Assembly (NCBI GenBank): GCA_963815495.1
Contig: CAWFGW010000031.1
Location: 124,001 to 188,000, forward strand
DNA from: CAWFGW01 sp963815495
GTDB lineage: Bacteria > Bacteroidota > Bacteroidia > Cytophagales > JAAEPT01
DNA: 64,000 nt
Direction of reading: 5' to 3'
Positions 43,314 to 52,405 of the stretch are shown here, in pieces (within the stretch, counting starts at the first letter, position 1; every line of letters starts with the position of its first letter). The translations under genes and the position numbers were made by a program. The notes beneath the pieces were generated by a model, which saw only the letters and a list, made by a program, of their open reading frames with translations, did no database searches and was not told the origin of the DNA.

Positions 43314-43907
43314 CTACTTATGTCGCTCCTGCAATCGTCCAATCACCTCGTCTAAGGTTATTTCTTTAGCTTCTAACAACACTAAGAAGTGAAATAATAA
43401 GTCAGCGCCTTCGCCTAGGAACAAGTCTTTGTTGTCGTCTTTTGCTTCGATGACAATTTCCACGGCTTCTTCTCCTACTTTTTGGGCAATTTTATTGATG
43501 CCTTTGTTGAATAATGATGTGGTATATGATTTATCCGAAGGATTTTGTTTTCTGTCTTTGATAATTGCAGCCAAATAATCTAAAAAGGGAGCTTTACCCG
43601 AGTTGATTTCATCAAAACACGTATCAGATCCTGTGTGGCATACTGGACCCACTGGATTTACTTTTATCAATAAAGTATCGTTATCGCAATCTTCTTTGAT
43701 GGATACAACATTCAAGAAGTTACCAGACTCCTCGCCTTTTGTCCATAAACGGTTTTTAGTACGACTGAAAAAAGTCACTTTTCCCTCTTGTTGTGTTTTG
43801 GCGAATGCTTCTTCATTCATGAAACCTACCATCAACACTTTTAAAGTCACGTTATCTTGTATAACTACTGGAATTAATCCTCCTTGTTTTTCGAAATCTA
43901 ATTTCAT
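43314..43907 (-). CDS. hisIE: Bifunctional phosphoribosyl-AMP cyclohydrolase / phosphoribosyl-ATP pyrophosphatase
   Basis: This 197-residue enzyme performs steps two and three of histidine synthesis. The N-terminal HisI half shows GFMNEEAFAKTQ, TFFSRTKNRLWTKGEESGN, DCDNDTLLIKV and PVCHTGSDTCF (zinc-binding). The C-terminal HisE half from about residue 107 has KVGEEAVEIVIEAKDDNKDL and ADLLFHFLVLL. It is the last gene of the his group on the minus strand, separated from hisF by a 75-bp spacer with palindromic words. The ATG is at 43907. Confidence 0.96.
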   Translation of the reverse strand: MKLDFEKQGGLIPVVIQDNVTLKVLMVGFMNEEAFAKTQQEGKVTFFSRTKNRLWTKGEESGNFLNVVSIKEDCDNDTLLIKVNPVGPVCHTGSDTCFDEINSGKAPFLDYLAAIIKDRKQNPSDKSYTTSLFNKGINKIAQKVGEEAVEIVIEAKDDNKDLFLGEGADLLFHFLVLLEAKEITLDEVIGRLQERHK

Positions 43908-43912
43908 TTTTT

Positions 43913-43980
43913 AGTCGTTAGTCCTGAGTAGTTAGTCCTGAGTGTGCTTTCTAATTACTAGCAACTCAAGATTCATTACT
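43913..43980. repeat. Word-like inverted repeat in the hisF-hisIE spacer
   Basis: AGTCGTTAGTCCTGAGTAG then TTAGTCCTGAGT on the left face ACTCAAGATTCATTACTC on the right; the AGTCnTGAGT words are partly complementary to ACTCAnGATTCA. Similar layouts occur in the two other long his spacers. Confidence 0.5.
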
Positions 43981-43982
43981 CT

Positions 43983-44738
43983 TTAAATTCTTACCATTAC
44001 CCCTTTTTCTTTCAAATATGCTTTTAACTCGGGGATGCCTATTTCTTTAAAGTGGAAAATACTTGCTGCTAATGCGGCATCTGCTTTTCCTTCGGTGAAT
44101 GTCCCTACAAAGTGCTCCATGTTCCCTGCACCACCGGAGGCAATTACGGGAATGGAAGCGGCTTCAGATATTCGAGCGATTACTTCATTGGCAAAGCCTG
44201 TTTTCACTCCATCGTGATTCATGCTGGTTAACAGTATTTCTCCAGCGCCTCGCTCCTCCACTTCTTTTGCCCATGCAAAGGTATCAATATCTGTAGGTAC
44301 TGTGCCACCGTGTGTATGCACCCGATGTTTTCCTTCAAATAGTTTGGTGTCAATAGCGACAGTAATGCACTGACTACCAAACTCGGCTGCTAATTGATTT
44401 ATTAATTCCGGATTTTTAACTGCTGCCGAGTTGATTGAAACTTTATCTGCACCCGCATTTAAACAGGCAGAAACATCTTCGATAGAAGAAATACCACCAC
44501 CAATAGTAAATGGAATGTTAATGTTTTTAGCTATGCGTTTCACCAGTTCTACAACCGTCTTGCGTTTGTCAAGCGTAGCCGAAATGTCTAAAAACACCAA
44601 TTCATCAGCACCTTCGTCTGAATAAACTTTACCCAACTCCACCGGATCACCAGCATCGCGTAGGTTGACGAAGTTCACTCCTTTTACAGTGCGACCATCT
44701 TTTACATCCAGACAAGGTATAATTCGTTTTGTTAACAT
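43983..44738 (-). CDS. hisF: Imidazole glycerol phosphate synthase, cyclase subunit
   Basis: This 251-residue TIM barrel closes the imidazole ring with ammonia delivered by HisH. The start [19 protein letters not shown] carries the catalytic Asp11; [50 protein letters not shown] (second catalytic Asp), [17 protein letters not shown] and VIASGGAG follow. The ATG shares one base with the hisA stop (TAATG), so the two genes are translationally coupled. Confidence 0.97.
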   Translation of the reverse strand: MLTKRIIPCLDVKDGRTVKGVNFVNLRDAGDPVELGKVYSDEGADELVFLDISATLDKRKTVVELVKRIAKNINIPFTIGGGISSIEDVSACLNAGADKVSINSAAVKNPELINQLAAEFGSQCITVAIDTKLFEGKHRVHTHGGTVPTDIDTFAWAKEVEERGAGEILLTSMNHDGVKTGFANEVIARISEAASIPVIASGGAGNMEHFVGTFTEGKADAALAASIFHFKEIGIPELKAYLKEKGVMVRI

Positions 44739-45460
44739 TAGGCTACTAATTTTTCAAAATCTTTTAAAGAAATGTTCCCTTCATAAAATGCTTTTCCGAC
44801 AATTACTCCAAACACGTTCATTTCATCCAGTTGAAGAATATCTTCTAACACAGTGACTCCACCACTAGCGATTAAGTTCAGTTTTGGAAATTGCTCTTGA
44901 ATCTCGTTGTATAAATCAAATGAAGGACCTTGTAATAAACCATCTTTCGCCACATCGGTGCTAATGGAATATTTTAGACCTTTATCGGTATATTTTTTAA
45001 TCAACTCAAATACAGACGTCTCTGACACTTCTTGCCACCCGTGAACGGCAATCATTTTGTCTTTGCAATCTGCTCCAAGAATGATCTTTTCTGCTCCAAA
45101 TTTTTCAATCCATGAAGTAAATAGCTCCTCATTTTTTATAGCGATGCTTCCACCCGTAATTTGTTTTGCCCCGCATTCGAAGGCAATTTGTAAATCTTTA
45201 TCTGACTGTAGACCACCACCAAAATCCACATGTAAATTGGTGTTTGAAGCGATTGACTCTAATACTTTATGGTTGACTATTTGTTTGGCTTTTGCCCCAT
45301 CTAAATCCACCAAATGGAGGCGCTTGATTCCAGCACCTTCAAAGGCTTTCGCTACTTCCAACGGATTAGCATTATATTCTTTTTTTTGGTTATAGTCGCC
45401 TTGTGTTAGTCGTACACATTTTCCATCTATAATGTCTATGGCGGGGATTACCTCTATCAC
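44738..45460 (-). CDS. hisA: 1-(5-phosphoribosyl)-5-[(5-phosphoribosylamino)methylideneamino]imidazole-4-carboxamide isomerase
   Basis: This 240-residue TIM barrel performs the Amadori rearrangement in histidine synthesis. The start [20 protein letters not shown] includes the catalytic Asp, [55 protein letters not shown] and [13 protein letters not shown] follow. The start codon is GTG, at 45460. It lies 30 bp after the ABM-domain gene and overlaps hisF by one base. Confidence 0.97.
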   Translation of the reverse strand: MIEVIPAIDIIDGKCVRLTQGDYNQKKEYNANPLEVAKAFEGAGIKRLHLVDLDGAKAKQIVNHKVLESIASNTNLHVDFGGGLQSDKDLQIAFECGAKQITGGSIAIKNEELFTSWIEKFGAEKIILGADCKDKMIAVHGWQEVSETSVFELIKKYTDKGLKYSISTDVAKDGLLQGPSFDLYNEIQEQFPKLNLIASGGVTVLEDILQLDEMNVFGVIVGKAFYEGNISLKDFEKLVA

Positions 45461-45490
45461 TTCGTTCTGATTTTAATTATTAATTACTAA

Positions 45491-45778
45491 TTACAAATTG
45501 GTATAATGTAATACTTCAGGAAATGGGTCGTAGAAATGATGTAGTAACATTTTCCATTCTTGGTACTCTTCAGACTTTCTAAAACCCACCTCATGGTCTT
45601 GGAGTGATTCCCAATTCACCACTAGTATATATTGATTTTCTTTTTCGATACATTTTTTCAATTCATGAGAAATATATCCTTTCATTGATGCGATTATTAA
45701 TTGAGCTTTTGAAAATGTTAATTCAAATTCAGTACTCATGCCTTCTTTTATATTAAGTATGGCGACCTCTAATATCAC
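45491..45778 (-). CDS. Antibiotic biosynthesis monooxygenase (ABM)-domain protein
   Basis: This 95-residue protein is one ferredoxin-like ABM domain. Conserved-looking parts are VILEVAILNIKEGMSTEFEL, ASMKGYISHELKKCIEKENQ and YILVVNWESLQDHEVGFRKS, then YQEWKMLLHHFYDP. Such domains dimerise and act as cofactor-free oxygenases or stress proteins of unknown substrate. The start codon is GTG at 45778, since the ABM fold begins exactly there. It lies between hisH and hisA; nothing known in histidine synthesis needs it. Confidence 0.85.
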   Translation of the reverse strand: MILEVAILNIKEGMSTEFELTFSKAQLIIASMKGYISHELKKCIEKENQYILVVNWESLQDHEVGFRKSEEYQEWKMLLHHFYDPFPEVLHYTNL

Positions 45779-45817
45779 TTCAATTTATAATTAGTTATTC
45801 GTCATTCATAATTCCGC

Positions 45818-46420
45818 CTAAAGGCGGATGAAGTTTTCTAATATTTTTGCTCCAACAGCGCCACTCTTCTCAGGGTGAAATTGTACGGAATAGAAATTAT
45901 CCTTTTGTAATGCAGCGCTGTACTCATTCACGTAAGTAGAGCTCGCTACAGTGTATTTACTCACAGGCACATAAAAGCTATGTACATAATACACAAAAGA
46001 ATGTTCTGGATCTAATCCTTCAAACAAAGGTCCTTGCATATTTTGTAGTTTGTTCCAACCCATGTGCGGTACTTTAAAGTGTTCACCCGCTACATTGTGA
46101 TTTGCAAACTTCACCACATTCATGGGGAACACGCCTACACATGTTGCATCACCCTCCTCTGAATGTGCACAAAGCAATTGCTGCCCGATGCATATTCCTA
46201 ATACTGGTTGTGTTAGCTCCCGGATAATCTTATCTAAACCTCGCTCATGCAAATAGTTCATGGAGGTACTTGCCTCACCCACACCCGGGAAAATCACTTT
46301 TTCAGCTGATTTTAATTCTTGCTCGTCATCCGTCACAATTGGTTCTATCCCTAATCTATTTAAGGCATAAATCACCGATTGTACGTTTCCTGCGTTATAT
46401 TTTACTATTGCTAGTTTCAT
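45818..46420 (-). CDS. hisH: Imidazole glycerol phosphate synthase, glutaminase subunit
   Basis: This 200-residue class I glutamine amidotransferase supplies ammonia to HisF. The start MKLAIVKYNAGNVQSV, VIFPGVGEAST (oxyanion loop), the nucleophile Cys in LGICIGQQLL, and YYVHSFYV and VQFHPEKSG for the His/Glu of the triad are present. It ends 39 bp before the ABM gene and begins 66 bp after hisB, in a spacer full of inverted words. Length and motifs are standard. Confidence 0.97.
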   Translation of the reverse strand: MKLAIVKYNAGNVQSVIYALNRLGIEPIVTDDEQELKSAEKVIFPGVGEASTSMNYLHERGLDKIIRELTQPVLGICIGQQLLCAHSEEGDATCVGVFPMNVVKFANHNVAGEHFKVPHMGWNKLQNMQGPLFEGLDPEHSFVYYVHSFYVPVSKYTVASSTYVNEYSAALQKDNFYSVQFHPEKSGAVGAKILENFIRL

Positions 46421-46486
46421 TATTAGTTGTTAGTCGTGAGTATTGAGTCGTGAGAGAACTAGCTACTAGTTACTCATGATTCACTA
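46421..46486. repeat. Word-like inverted repeat in the hisB-hisH spacer
   Basis: AGTCGTGAGTATTGAGTCG then TGAG on the left and ACTCATGATTCACTACT on the right are partly complementary. The whole spacer between the two his genes is made of such words. Confidence 0.5.
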
Positions 46487-47587
46487 CTATAAAACCCCTT
46501 TCGTACTCGGTACTTGCAGGTTATCTAAATCCTTTCGTTTAGCCATTTTGATGGCTTTTGCCAATCCTTTGAAGATGGCTTCTATTTTATGGTGCTCGTT
46601 AGCTCCTTCAGCTTTAATATTGAGGTTACACTTTGCTGTGTCGCTAAATGATTTGAAGAAGTGAAAGAACATTTCAGTGGGCATGTCACCAATTTTTTCA
46701 CGCTTAAACTCTGCATCCCACTCTATCCACGGACGACCTCCAAAGTCGATAGCTACTTGTGCGAGGCAATCGTCCATCGGTAACAAAAAACCATAACGCT
46801 CAATTCCTTTTTTGCTTCCAAAAGCTTGCAAAGTTGCTTCACCTAAGGCTAAAGCAGTGTCTTCAATGGTGTGGTGTTCATCGATGTGAAGATCACCAGC
46901 TACATTTATTTTTAAGTCCGAATTAGAATGTTTTCCAATTTGGTCAAGCATGTGGTCAAAGAACGGTAAACCTGTAGAAATAGCTGTTTTACCTGTTCCA
47001 TCAAGGTTAATCACCACTTCAATGTCTGTTTCTTTAGTCGTTCTTCGGACTTTTCCTATTCGGTCATTTTTTGATAGAAAGCGATAAATCTCCCCCCAAC
47101 TAGTAGTGGTAAAAGTTGCTTCTTCAAAAGCTTCATTGGCAATGAATATAGATTTCGAACCTAAATTCTTCGCCAATTGCACGTCCGTTTTACGATCGCC
47201 TATGACAAATGAATTTTCAAGATCGTATTTATCTTTATCGAAATAAGCGGTCAACAAACCTGTACGAGGTTTCCGTGTAGGCGCATTTTCACTTTCAAAA
47301 GTTTTATCAATTTGAATATCAGCCCATGTAATGCCTTCACCTTCCAATGTTTTTAACATCTTATTTTGTGCTGGCCAAAACGTATCTTCCGGATAGGAAT
47401 CGGTGCCTAAACCATCTTGATTGGTTACCATTACTAACTCAAAATCGAGTTCTTCTTTTATTTTTTTTAAGGCAGAAATTGCTCCCGGTAGAAATTCTAA
47501 TTTCTCTAATGAATCTACCTGAAAATCGGTAGGTGGTTCAATGATGATTGTACCATCACGATCGATGAAAAGGACTTTTTTCTTCAT
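46487..47587 (-). CDS. hisB: Bifunctional histidinol-phosphatase / imidazoleglycerol-phosphate dehydratase
   Basis: This 366-residue enzyme does two histidine steps. The N-terminal HAD phosphatase (1-165) shows [31 protein letters not shown] and [15 protein letters not shown]. The C-terminal IGP dehydratase (about 170-366) shows [44 protein letters not shown] and [14 protein letters not shown], the histidines binding manganese. It is the first his gene visible here; upstream lies an unrelated WG-repeat gene after 146 bp, so no hisG, hisD or hisC precedes it. Confidence 0.97.
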   Translation of the reverse strand: MKKKVLFIDRDGTIIIEPPTDFQVDSLEKLEFLPGAISALKKIKEELDFELVMVTNQDGLGTDSYPEDTFWPAQNKMLKTLEGEGITWADIQIDKTFESENAPTRKPRTGLLTAYFDKDKYDLENSFVIGDRKTDVQLAKNLGSKSIFIANEAFEEATFTTTSWGEIYRFLSKNDRIGKVRRTTKETDIEVVINLDGTGKTAISTGLPFFDHMLDQIGKHSNSDLKINVAGDLHIDEHHTIEDTALALGEATLQAFGSKKGIERYGFLLPMDDCLAQVAIDFGGRPWIEWDAEFKREKIGDMPTEMFFHFFKSFSDTAKCNLNIKAEGANEHHKIEAIFKGLAKAIKMAKRKDLDNLQVPSTKGVL

Positions 47588-47589
47588 GC

Positions 47590-47690
47590 TTTTTTAAAGA
47601 GTCAAGAGTCAAGATACAAGCGTCAAGAAAACGAAACTTTTAAGTCTTTGTTCTTGATTCTAACATCTTGGCTCTAATAAGGCTGCAAAG
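47590..47690. repeat. Word-like inverted repeat upstream of hisB
   Basis: GAGTCAAGAGTCAAGATACA then AGCGTCAAG on the left and CTTGATTCTAACATCTTGGC then TC on the right; read in reverse the right half is GAGCCAAGATGTTAGAATCA, near-complementary to the left. Possible leader hairpin of the his group. Confidence 0.5.
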
Positions 47691-47733
47691 TTACTAAAAA
47701 AGCAATACCCATTTCGATTTTAAGCGACAAGGT

Positions 47734-49542
47734 TCATTCACACGGTGACAAAACTTTTCCCCGCTTATCAATCATTACGCATTTTTTTTCTTTGGTCACA
47801 CGAGCTACGTCATCATCAAAAGGGTTAGCAGCATCAAACTGAAACGGTATCATCACCTCATTCCGTGCATCGACATAGCCCCATAAACCATCTTGCTTTA
47901 CTACAAAAAACCGTTCTGAGAAAGCTGTTATTTCCTCATAATCAATCGGTAACACTTCTTCTCCGTTACCATTCACTACTCCTGTATTTTTCTTTTTCTG
48001 AATACTGAAGTAGTTTTCCCCAATTGATTTAATCCTATCAAATTTAGGATCAACAATTTCCATCCCTTTTTCATTAACTAATCCATAGCCTTTTTTTGTC
48101 TTCACCACCAACGGAAATTCTTCTCGATTGATTACTTCAAGGTAGCTTTCTTCACTTAAACGATGTCCTCTGCTATCACTAATTAAAAAGCCCTCTTCCG
48201 TTTCCAGGGCAAATCGATAATTGGGTAAGCGAGTTACTGATTTATATGTTAAAGGAATACGGACAGTGTTGATAGTATCAATTACTCCATAACCAGCTTC
48301 GCTTGATACTACAGCACTTTGCTGATTAAATGCTAGTGCTGAATGATAGGGGGCAGCGTTTAACAAGCTGAAATTATTACTATTAATGAAGAAATACCCA
48401 GCATCCGACTCCGCTCGAATGATAACATCTTCATCTTCATGATGTATGGTTATAAATTGAGGAGCAAATTTCAGGTTGACATCCTCATCCATCACCCCCC
48501 ACAGCCCCTTTTCTTTAAATAAAAAATAATTAGTCGAAGGTCGCTGAATCTCTTGATAGCCTTTGGTAAGTTTTTTATTATTCGGATTAATAATGAACAT
48601 CGAGTCTTTTTCCGAGACAATTGCTTTACCATCCACAAAATTTGTTGCGCTTTTGTATTGTGGAACAATGGCTTCCCTTCCAAAGTAATTGATAAAGCCG
48701 TATTGTTCATTTTCTTTCACTCGAAAAGCACCTCCATTGTAATCTGCTATTTGACCATACGTTTTTTTGCTCAATTGTTGTCCTTTTTCATCAGCTAAAA
48801 AATGCTGGTCACCTTGTGTGAATACTAAGCGATACTGATGTACCCGTTGTATGCTATCGTACTCAATTTTAGAAAGATACACACCTTCATCACTAACTAA
48901 TCCCCATTTATGATTTTTTTCTATAGCTAAAGCATTGGATATTACTTTTGTTGCTGTGGTAAATTGCGGTTCAATGATCGGCTTTACTATGTTATAATTA
49001 ATAATTCCTGTAAGGTTTTGCTGATTTTTCACTAAAGAAAATTCTGGGTTTAAAAGTCGGTAAGAAACATAAGCAGGCTTATGCATGAATGTTTTTTGTC
49101 TTTTAGAGAAAACACCCCAAAGCCCATTTTTCTTTACCCACGCAAAATCGCTGAAACGAGACACATCCTCTACCTCTTCATATTCAGGTTCTAAGATTAG
49201 TTTCCCAGCGTAGTCAATCAACCCATATTTTTCTTCTTTTTTCACCCAGGCGTAACCATTGGTATATGGTAATATTTCATCGTATTCAGGTCGTAAAACT
49301 ACCTTTCCATCACAATCAAGCAAACCATATTTTTTACCTTTAAGTACTCGGGCGATGTTTCCTTTAAAAGGAAATACACGATCATAAAAAGGAATCACTT
49401 TCCACTCTCCGAACAAATTGACATAACCATACATGCGGTTATCTCCTTGCATAGGAATGAGATCTTCTTTGCAATCAAAATTTTGTGAAAAAGAAAATTG
49501 AATTATAAAAAGGAACAGAAACGCATTAAGATTTCTAATCAT
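47734..49542 (-). CDS. Exported WG-repeat protein
   Basis: This 602-residue protein has a signal peptide (MIRNLNAFLFLFIIQFSFSQ) and is almost wholly made of WG repeats of 30-50 residues, such as YGYVNLFGEWKVIPFYD, YGLLDCDGKVVLRPEYDEI, YGLIDYAGKLILEPEYEEV, LWGVFSKRQ, KWGLVSDEGVY, YGFINYFGREAIVPQY, LWGVMDED, YGLVNEKGMEIVDPKFD and LWGYVDARNEVMIPFQF. WG repeats fold into a beta-propeller-like or beta-solenoid scaffold and are thought to bind ligands or proteins. The location (periplasm or cell surface) is inferred from the signal peptide only. It sits 72 bp after bshB1. Confidence 0.88.
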   Translation of the reverse strand: MIRNLNAFLFLFIIQFSFSQNFDCKEDLIPMQGDNRMYGYVNLFGEWKVIPFYDRVFPFKGNIARVLKGKKYGLLDCDGKVVLRPEYDEILPYTNGYAWVKKEEKYGLIDYAGKLILEPEYEEVEDVSRFSDFAWVKKNGLWGVFSKRQKTFMHKPAYVSYRLLNPEFSLVKNQQNLTGIINYNIVKPIIEPQFTTATKVISNALAIEKNHKWGLVSDEGVYLSKIEYDSIQRVHQYRLVFTQGDQHFLADEKGQQLSKKTYGQIADYNGGAFRVKENEQYGFINYFGREAIVPQYKSATNFVDGKAIVSEKDSMFIINPNNKKLTKGYQEIQRPSTNYFLFKEKGLWGVMDEDVNLKFAPQFITIHHEDEDVIIRAESDAGYFFINSNNFSLLNAAPYHSALAFNQQSAVVSSEAGYGVIDTINTVRIPLTYKSVTRLPNYRFALETEEGFLISDSRGHRLSEESYLEVINREEFPLVVKTKKGYGLVNEKGMEIVDPKFDRIKSIGENYFSIQKKKNTGVVNGNGEEVLPIDYEEITAFSERFFVVKQDGLWGYVDARNEVMIPFQFDAANPFDDDVARVTKEKKCVMIDKRGKVLSPCE

Positions 49543-49580
49543 GACTGGTGTTTGAATTAATCAATATTGTACTTGACAGA

Positions 49581-49603
49581 CACTCTCCGCTTTGCTCAGA
49601 GTG
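49581..49603. repeat. Intergenic hairpin CACTCT/AGAGTG
   Basis: Six-base arms CACTCT and AGAGTG with an 11-base loop CCGCTTTGCTC, followed by CCGTAAGG. It lies between the WG-repeat and bshB1 genes. There is no T-run; it may be a REP remnant or an mRNA-stabilising hairpin. Confidence 0.45.
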
Positions 49604-49614
49604 CCGTAAGGGAA

Positions 49615-50331
49615 CTAAGATAAGTTCATGAGATCAGAAATGCCAATTTGTTTTGACTTTACGAAACCTTCACCATAAGTTGCTCCTATTTGATGACCAA
49701 TCTCACGATTTCTAGCTTCAATAAATTCAAAAAAGTCGTTTGAGCTAATGTATGTTTCTGGTTCGTCACTTTCCGGGTTGTAAAACTGAGTTTTAAAAGC
49801 TTTGATAGCAGCAACTTTTGTTTCCCAATAAGGTGTAATATCAACTACGAAGTCGGGATTAATGTATCGATCTTGTATATAGTGGAATAAATGTTTTGGG
49901 CGCCATTCTTCTTGACTATTCCCATCATCATCGGTTTCAATTTTTCGTAGCCCAGATAAAAAACACGCCTCTTCGATTAACTTACCAGCCCTACCATGGT
50001 CGGGATGCCGATCTTCTAATGCATTACCCAACACTACTTCAGGTCGATATTTTCTTATAAATTTTATTAAAGCAAGTTGTGATGTTTTATTATTTTCAAA
50101 AAAGCCATCAGACAAACATACGTTTTCGCGAATGGAGAGACCTAAAATTTTTGCCGAATCAGCAGCTTCTTTTTCTCTGGTTTGTGCTGTGCCTCGTGAA
50201 CCTAATTCTCCACGGGTTAAGTCTACTATTCCAACTTTATAGCCCAATGAAACTTGTTTTAAAATCGTGCCAGCACAGGCTAACTCTGCATCATCGGGAT
50301 GGGCTGCAAATACAAGTATATCTAACTTCAT
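49615..50331 (-). CDS. bshB1: Bacillithiol biosynthesis deacetylase
   Basis: This 238-residue zinc enzyme removes acetate from N-acetylglucosaminyl-malate in bacillithiol synthesis. Zinc ligands are in FAAHPDDAELACAGT (His/Asp) and EDRHPDHGRAG. DLTRGELGSRGTAQTREKEA is the family's substrate loop, and YQDRY-like HYIQDRYINPDFVVDI and EARNREIGHQIGATYGEGF lie near the C-terminus. Its ATG shares one base with the M23 stop (TAATG). It implies that the organism uses bacillithiol, as many Bacteroidota do. Confidence 0.93.
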   Translation of the reverse strand: MKLDILVFAAHPDDAELACAGTILKQVSLGYKVGIVDLTRGELGSRGTAQTREKEAADSAKILGLSIRENVCLSDGFFENNKTSQLALIKFIRKYRPEVVLGNALEDRHPDHGRAGKLIEEACFLSGLRKIETDDDGNSQEEWRPKHLFHYIQDRYINPDFVVDITPYWETKVAAIKAFKTQFYNPESDEPETYISSNDFFEFIEARNREIGHQIGATYGEGFVKSKQIGISDLMNLS

Positions 50332-51338
50332 TATCTAACCCTTAATGTTTTTCCTAATCTTAAAACGGTTCGAGTAGAGATTCCGTTCAATTGACAAATT
50401 CTTCGAATCGAGGTATGGTATCTTACTGCCAAACCTGAAAGTGTATCACCACTTCGAATTCTGTGGTATCGTGCAGCATTTAAATCTTTAATATATTTGA
50501 AGTCCTTAGGTGTAACCGTATACACTGGTCCTCTTAATTGATGTTTGGAGAAATCATAAAGATTGTTTGGATTAATTGCTTCGCCATGATACCGCACTTC
50601 AAAATGGAGGTGAGGTCCACTGCTTCGCCCAGTGCTACCACCCCAACCAATTAATTCTCCCGCCTTCACATGTTGGCCAACTTTCACCAAACTTTCAGTA
50701 AGATGTCCATACAAGGTTTCTAAGCCATTATGATGTCTTAGCATTATATAGTTACCATACCCTCCTGGGTTAAATTTGCTAATGCGAACAACACCATCAA
50801 AACAAGCAAATACCGAGTCACCAATAGCTAAATCTAAGTCGGTACCGTAATGCCATTTATAATGACGTAAGCCAAAATCAGAATTCACATGACTTCTTAC
50901 AAGAGGCATAGACCAAGGGAGTAAAGTATCCCCTAAATCATCTGCATAAAGGCTCACCTCAATGGTGTCGGTAAACTTCTCCCCTTTAAAACTATAAGGG
51001 TTCACGGTCATGGAATCAAATATGGCAAAATTAGAGTCTATTGCAATCCAGTAGATATTATCTCGAATTAGTGCTTTAACCAAAGCGCTCATCTTTGTTG
51101 TATCCATGTTGTTAAAAAACACAGAATCTAACAAAACAATCGAAGAATCATTAACTACTTCATTATGCGAGGTATCAGGGTCATCATTTAGTTCTTGATC
51201 AAGAACAAAAGATTCTTCTAATAGCGAAGAAGTATCAACAGAAATGTAATCATCGTCAGTAACAGACTCTTCATTTGATTGAGCAATAGAACTGTAAACT
51301 CCTAAAAATAGAAACAGCGTTAATGTTATAAACCGCAT
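50331..51338 (-). CDS. M23 family metallopeptidase with C-terminal LysM
   Basis: This 335-residue exported peptidase would cleave peptidoglycan cross-links. The signal peptide MRFITLTLFLFLGVYSSIAQ precedes an acidic linker of about 80 residues. The LytM domain (residues 150-265) shows FGLRHYKWHYGTDLDL (zinc His/Asp), GNYIMLRHHNGLETLYGHL and GRSSGPHLHFEVRYHG (zinc HxH). A LysM repeat, YHRIRSGDTLSGLAVRYHTS, ends the protein and anchors it to the wall. The ATG at 51338 follows an unused TTG. It lies 5 bp after the trxB stop codon, so they are probably co-transcribed. Confidence 0.92.
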   Translation of the reverse strand: MRFITLTLFLFLGVYSSIAQSNEESVTDDDYISVDTSSLLEESFVLDQELNDDPDTSHNEVVNDSSIVLLDSVFFNNMDTTKMSALVKALIRDNIYWIAIDSNFAIFDSMTVNPYSFKGEKFTDTIEVSLYADDLGDTLLPWSMPLVRSHVNSDFGLRHYKWHYGTDLDLAIGDSVFACFDGVVRISKFNPGGYGNYIMLRHHNGLETLYGHLTESLVKVGQHVKAGELIGWGGSTGRSSGPHLHFEVRYHGEAINPNNLYDFSKHQLRGPVYTVTPKDFKYIKDLNAARYHRIRSGDTLSGLAVRYHTSIRRICQLNGISTRTVLRLGKTLRVR

Positions 51339-51343
51339 CAATT

Positions 51344-52282
51344 TTATGACAATTCTTTTTCTGCTAAATATCTTTCAGCATCTAATGCCGCCATACAGCC
51401 AGTACCAGCCGCTGTTACAGCTTGTCTATACACATGATCTTGAGCGTCACCACCTGCGAACACACCTTCGATATTTGTTTTTGCCGTACCTGGTATTGTT
51501 TTAATATAGCCATTTTCATCTAGATCGATTTGACCTTTAAAAATATCAGTATTTGGCTTGTGACCTATGGCAACAAAAAAACCAGTAACATCTAAGGTTC
51601 TTTCTTCACCAGTTTGGTTATTTTTTACAAGAGCACCAGTTACAACATCATCTCCTAAGATATCTTTAGTATCCGTATTCCACAATATTTCAATGTTAGG
51701 AGCATTCATGACCCGGTTTTGCATGATTTGTGAAGCTCTCATTTCATCTCTACGAACGAGTAAATAGACTTTTTTACATATTTTAGATAAATAAGTTGCT
51801 TCTTCACAAGCTGTGTCACCAGCACCAACTACCACCACATCTTGACCTTTATAGAAAAAGCCATCACAAACAGCACAAGCTGTGACACCTCCACCATATT
51901 TAAACTTATCTTCAGCAGGAAGACCTAACCATTTTGCAGAAGCACCTGTAGATATAATAATGGTATCTGCAGTTATTTCTTTTCCATCCATTGTCTTAGC
52001 AACTTTAGGTGTTGCTTTTAAGTCAACTTCAGTTACTATACCATTCCGAACGTCTGTCCCAAAGCGAGCCGCTTGCTTTTCAAAATCCATCATCATCTGC
52101 GGACCATTAATTCCATCAGGATAGCCAGGATAATTCTCAACATCGTTTGTAATTGTTAATTGCCCTCCTGGTTGCTCTCCTTGATAGAGCATTGGCGACA
52201 AACCAGCTCGTGATGCATATATTGCTGCAGTATATCCTGCAGGTCCAGATCCGATAATTAATACTTTAACGTGTTCAGCCAT
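51344..52282 (-). CDS. trxB: Thioredoxin-disulfide reductase
   Basis: This 312-residue flavoprotein reduces thioredoxin with NADPH. FAD binding is in VLIIGSGPAGYTAAIYASRA; the redox-active disulfide is Cys136-Cys139 in ACAVCDG; NADPH binding is in VVVGAGDTACEEATYL; and GVFAGGDAQDHVYRQ closes the FAD site. The start MAEHVKVLIIG at 52282 fits the family; a TTG upstream is rejected. It runs with the M23 and bshB1 genes, and begins about 120 bp after the rpoD stop. Confidence 0.95.
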   Translation of the reverse strand: MAEHVKVLIIGSGPAGYTAAIYASRAGLSPMLYQGEQPGGQLTITNDVENYPGYPDGINGPQMMMDFEKQAARFGTDVRNGIVTEVDLKATPKVAKTMDGKEITADTIIISTGASAKWLGLPAEDKFKYGGGVTACAVCDGFFYKGQDVVVVGAGDTACEEATYLSKICKKVYLLVRRDEMRASQIMQNRVMNAPNIEILWNTDTKDILGDDVVTGALVKNNQTGEERTLDVTGFFVAIGHKPNTDIFKGQIDLDENGYIKTIPGTAKTNIEGVFAGGDAQDHVYRQAVTAAGTGCMAALDAERYLAEKELS

Positions 52283-52374
52283 TTTTGTAATTCTTTTGAG
52301 ATTCAAATTTCATTAAATAAAAACACTATCACAACACCAACATATCCACAAATGATTCCATAAAAGCCAAAAAA

Positions 52375-52395
52375 AAGACCTCTTTACAAGGTCTT
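52375..52395 (-). terminator. Intrinsic terminator of rpoD
   Basis: AAGACCT and AGGTCTT form a 7-bp stem around CTTTACA; on the minus strand it is followed by a T-run. It lies 11 bp after the rpoD stop codon. Confidence 0.85.
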
Positions 52396-52405
52396 ACTAT
52401 TTTAA

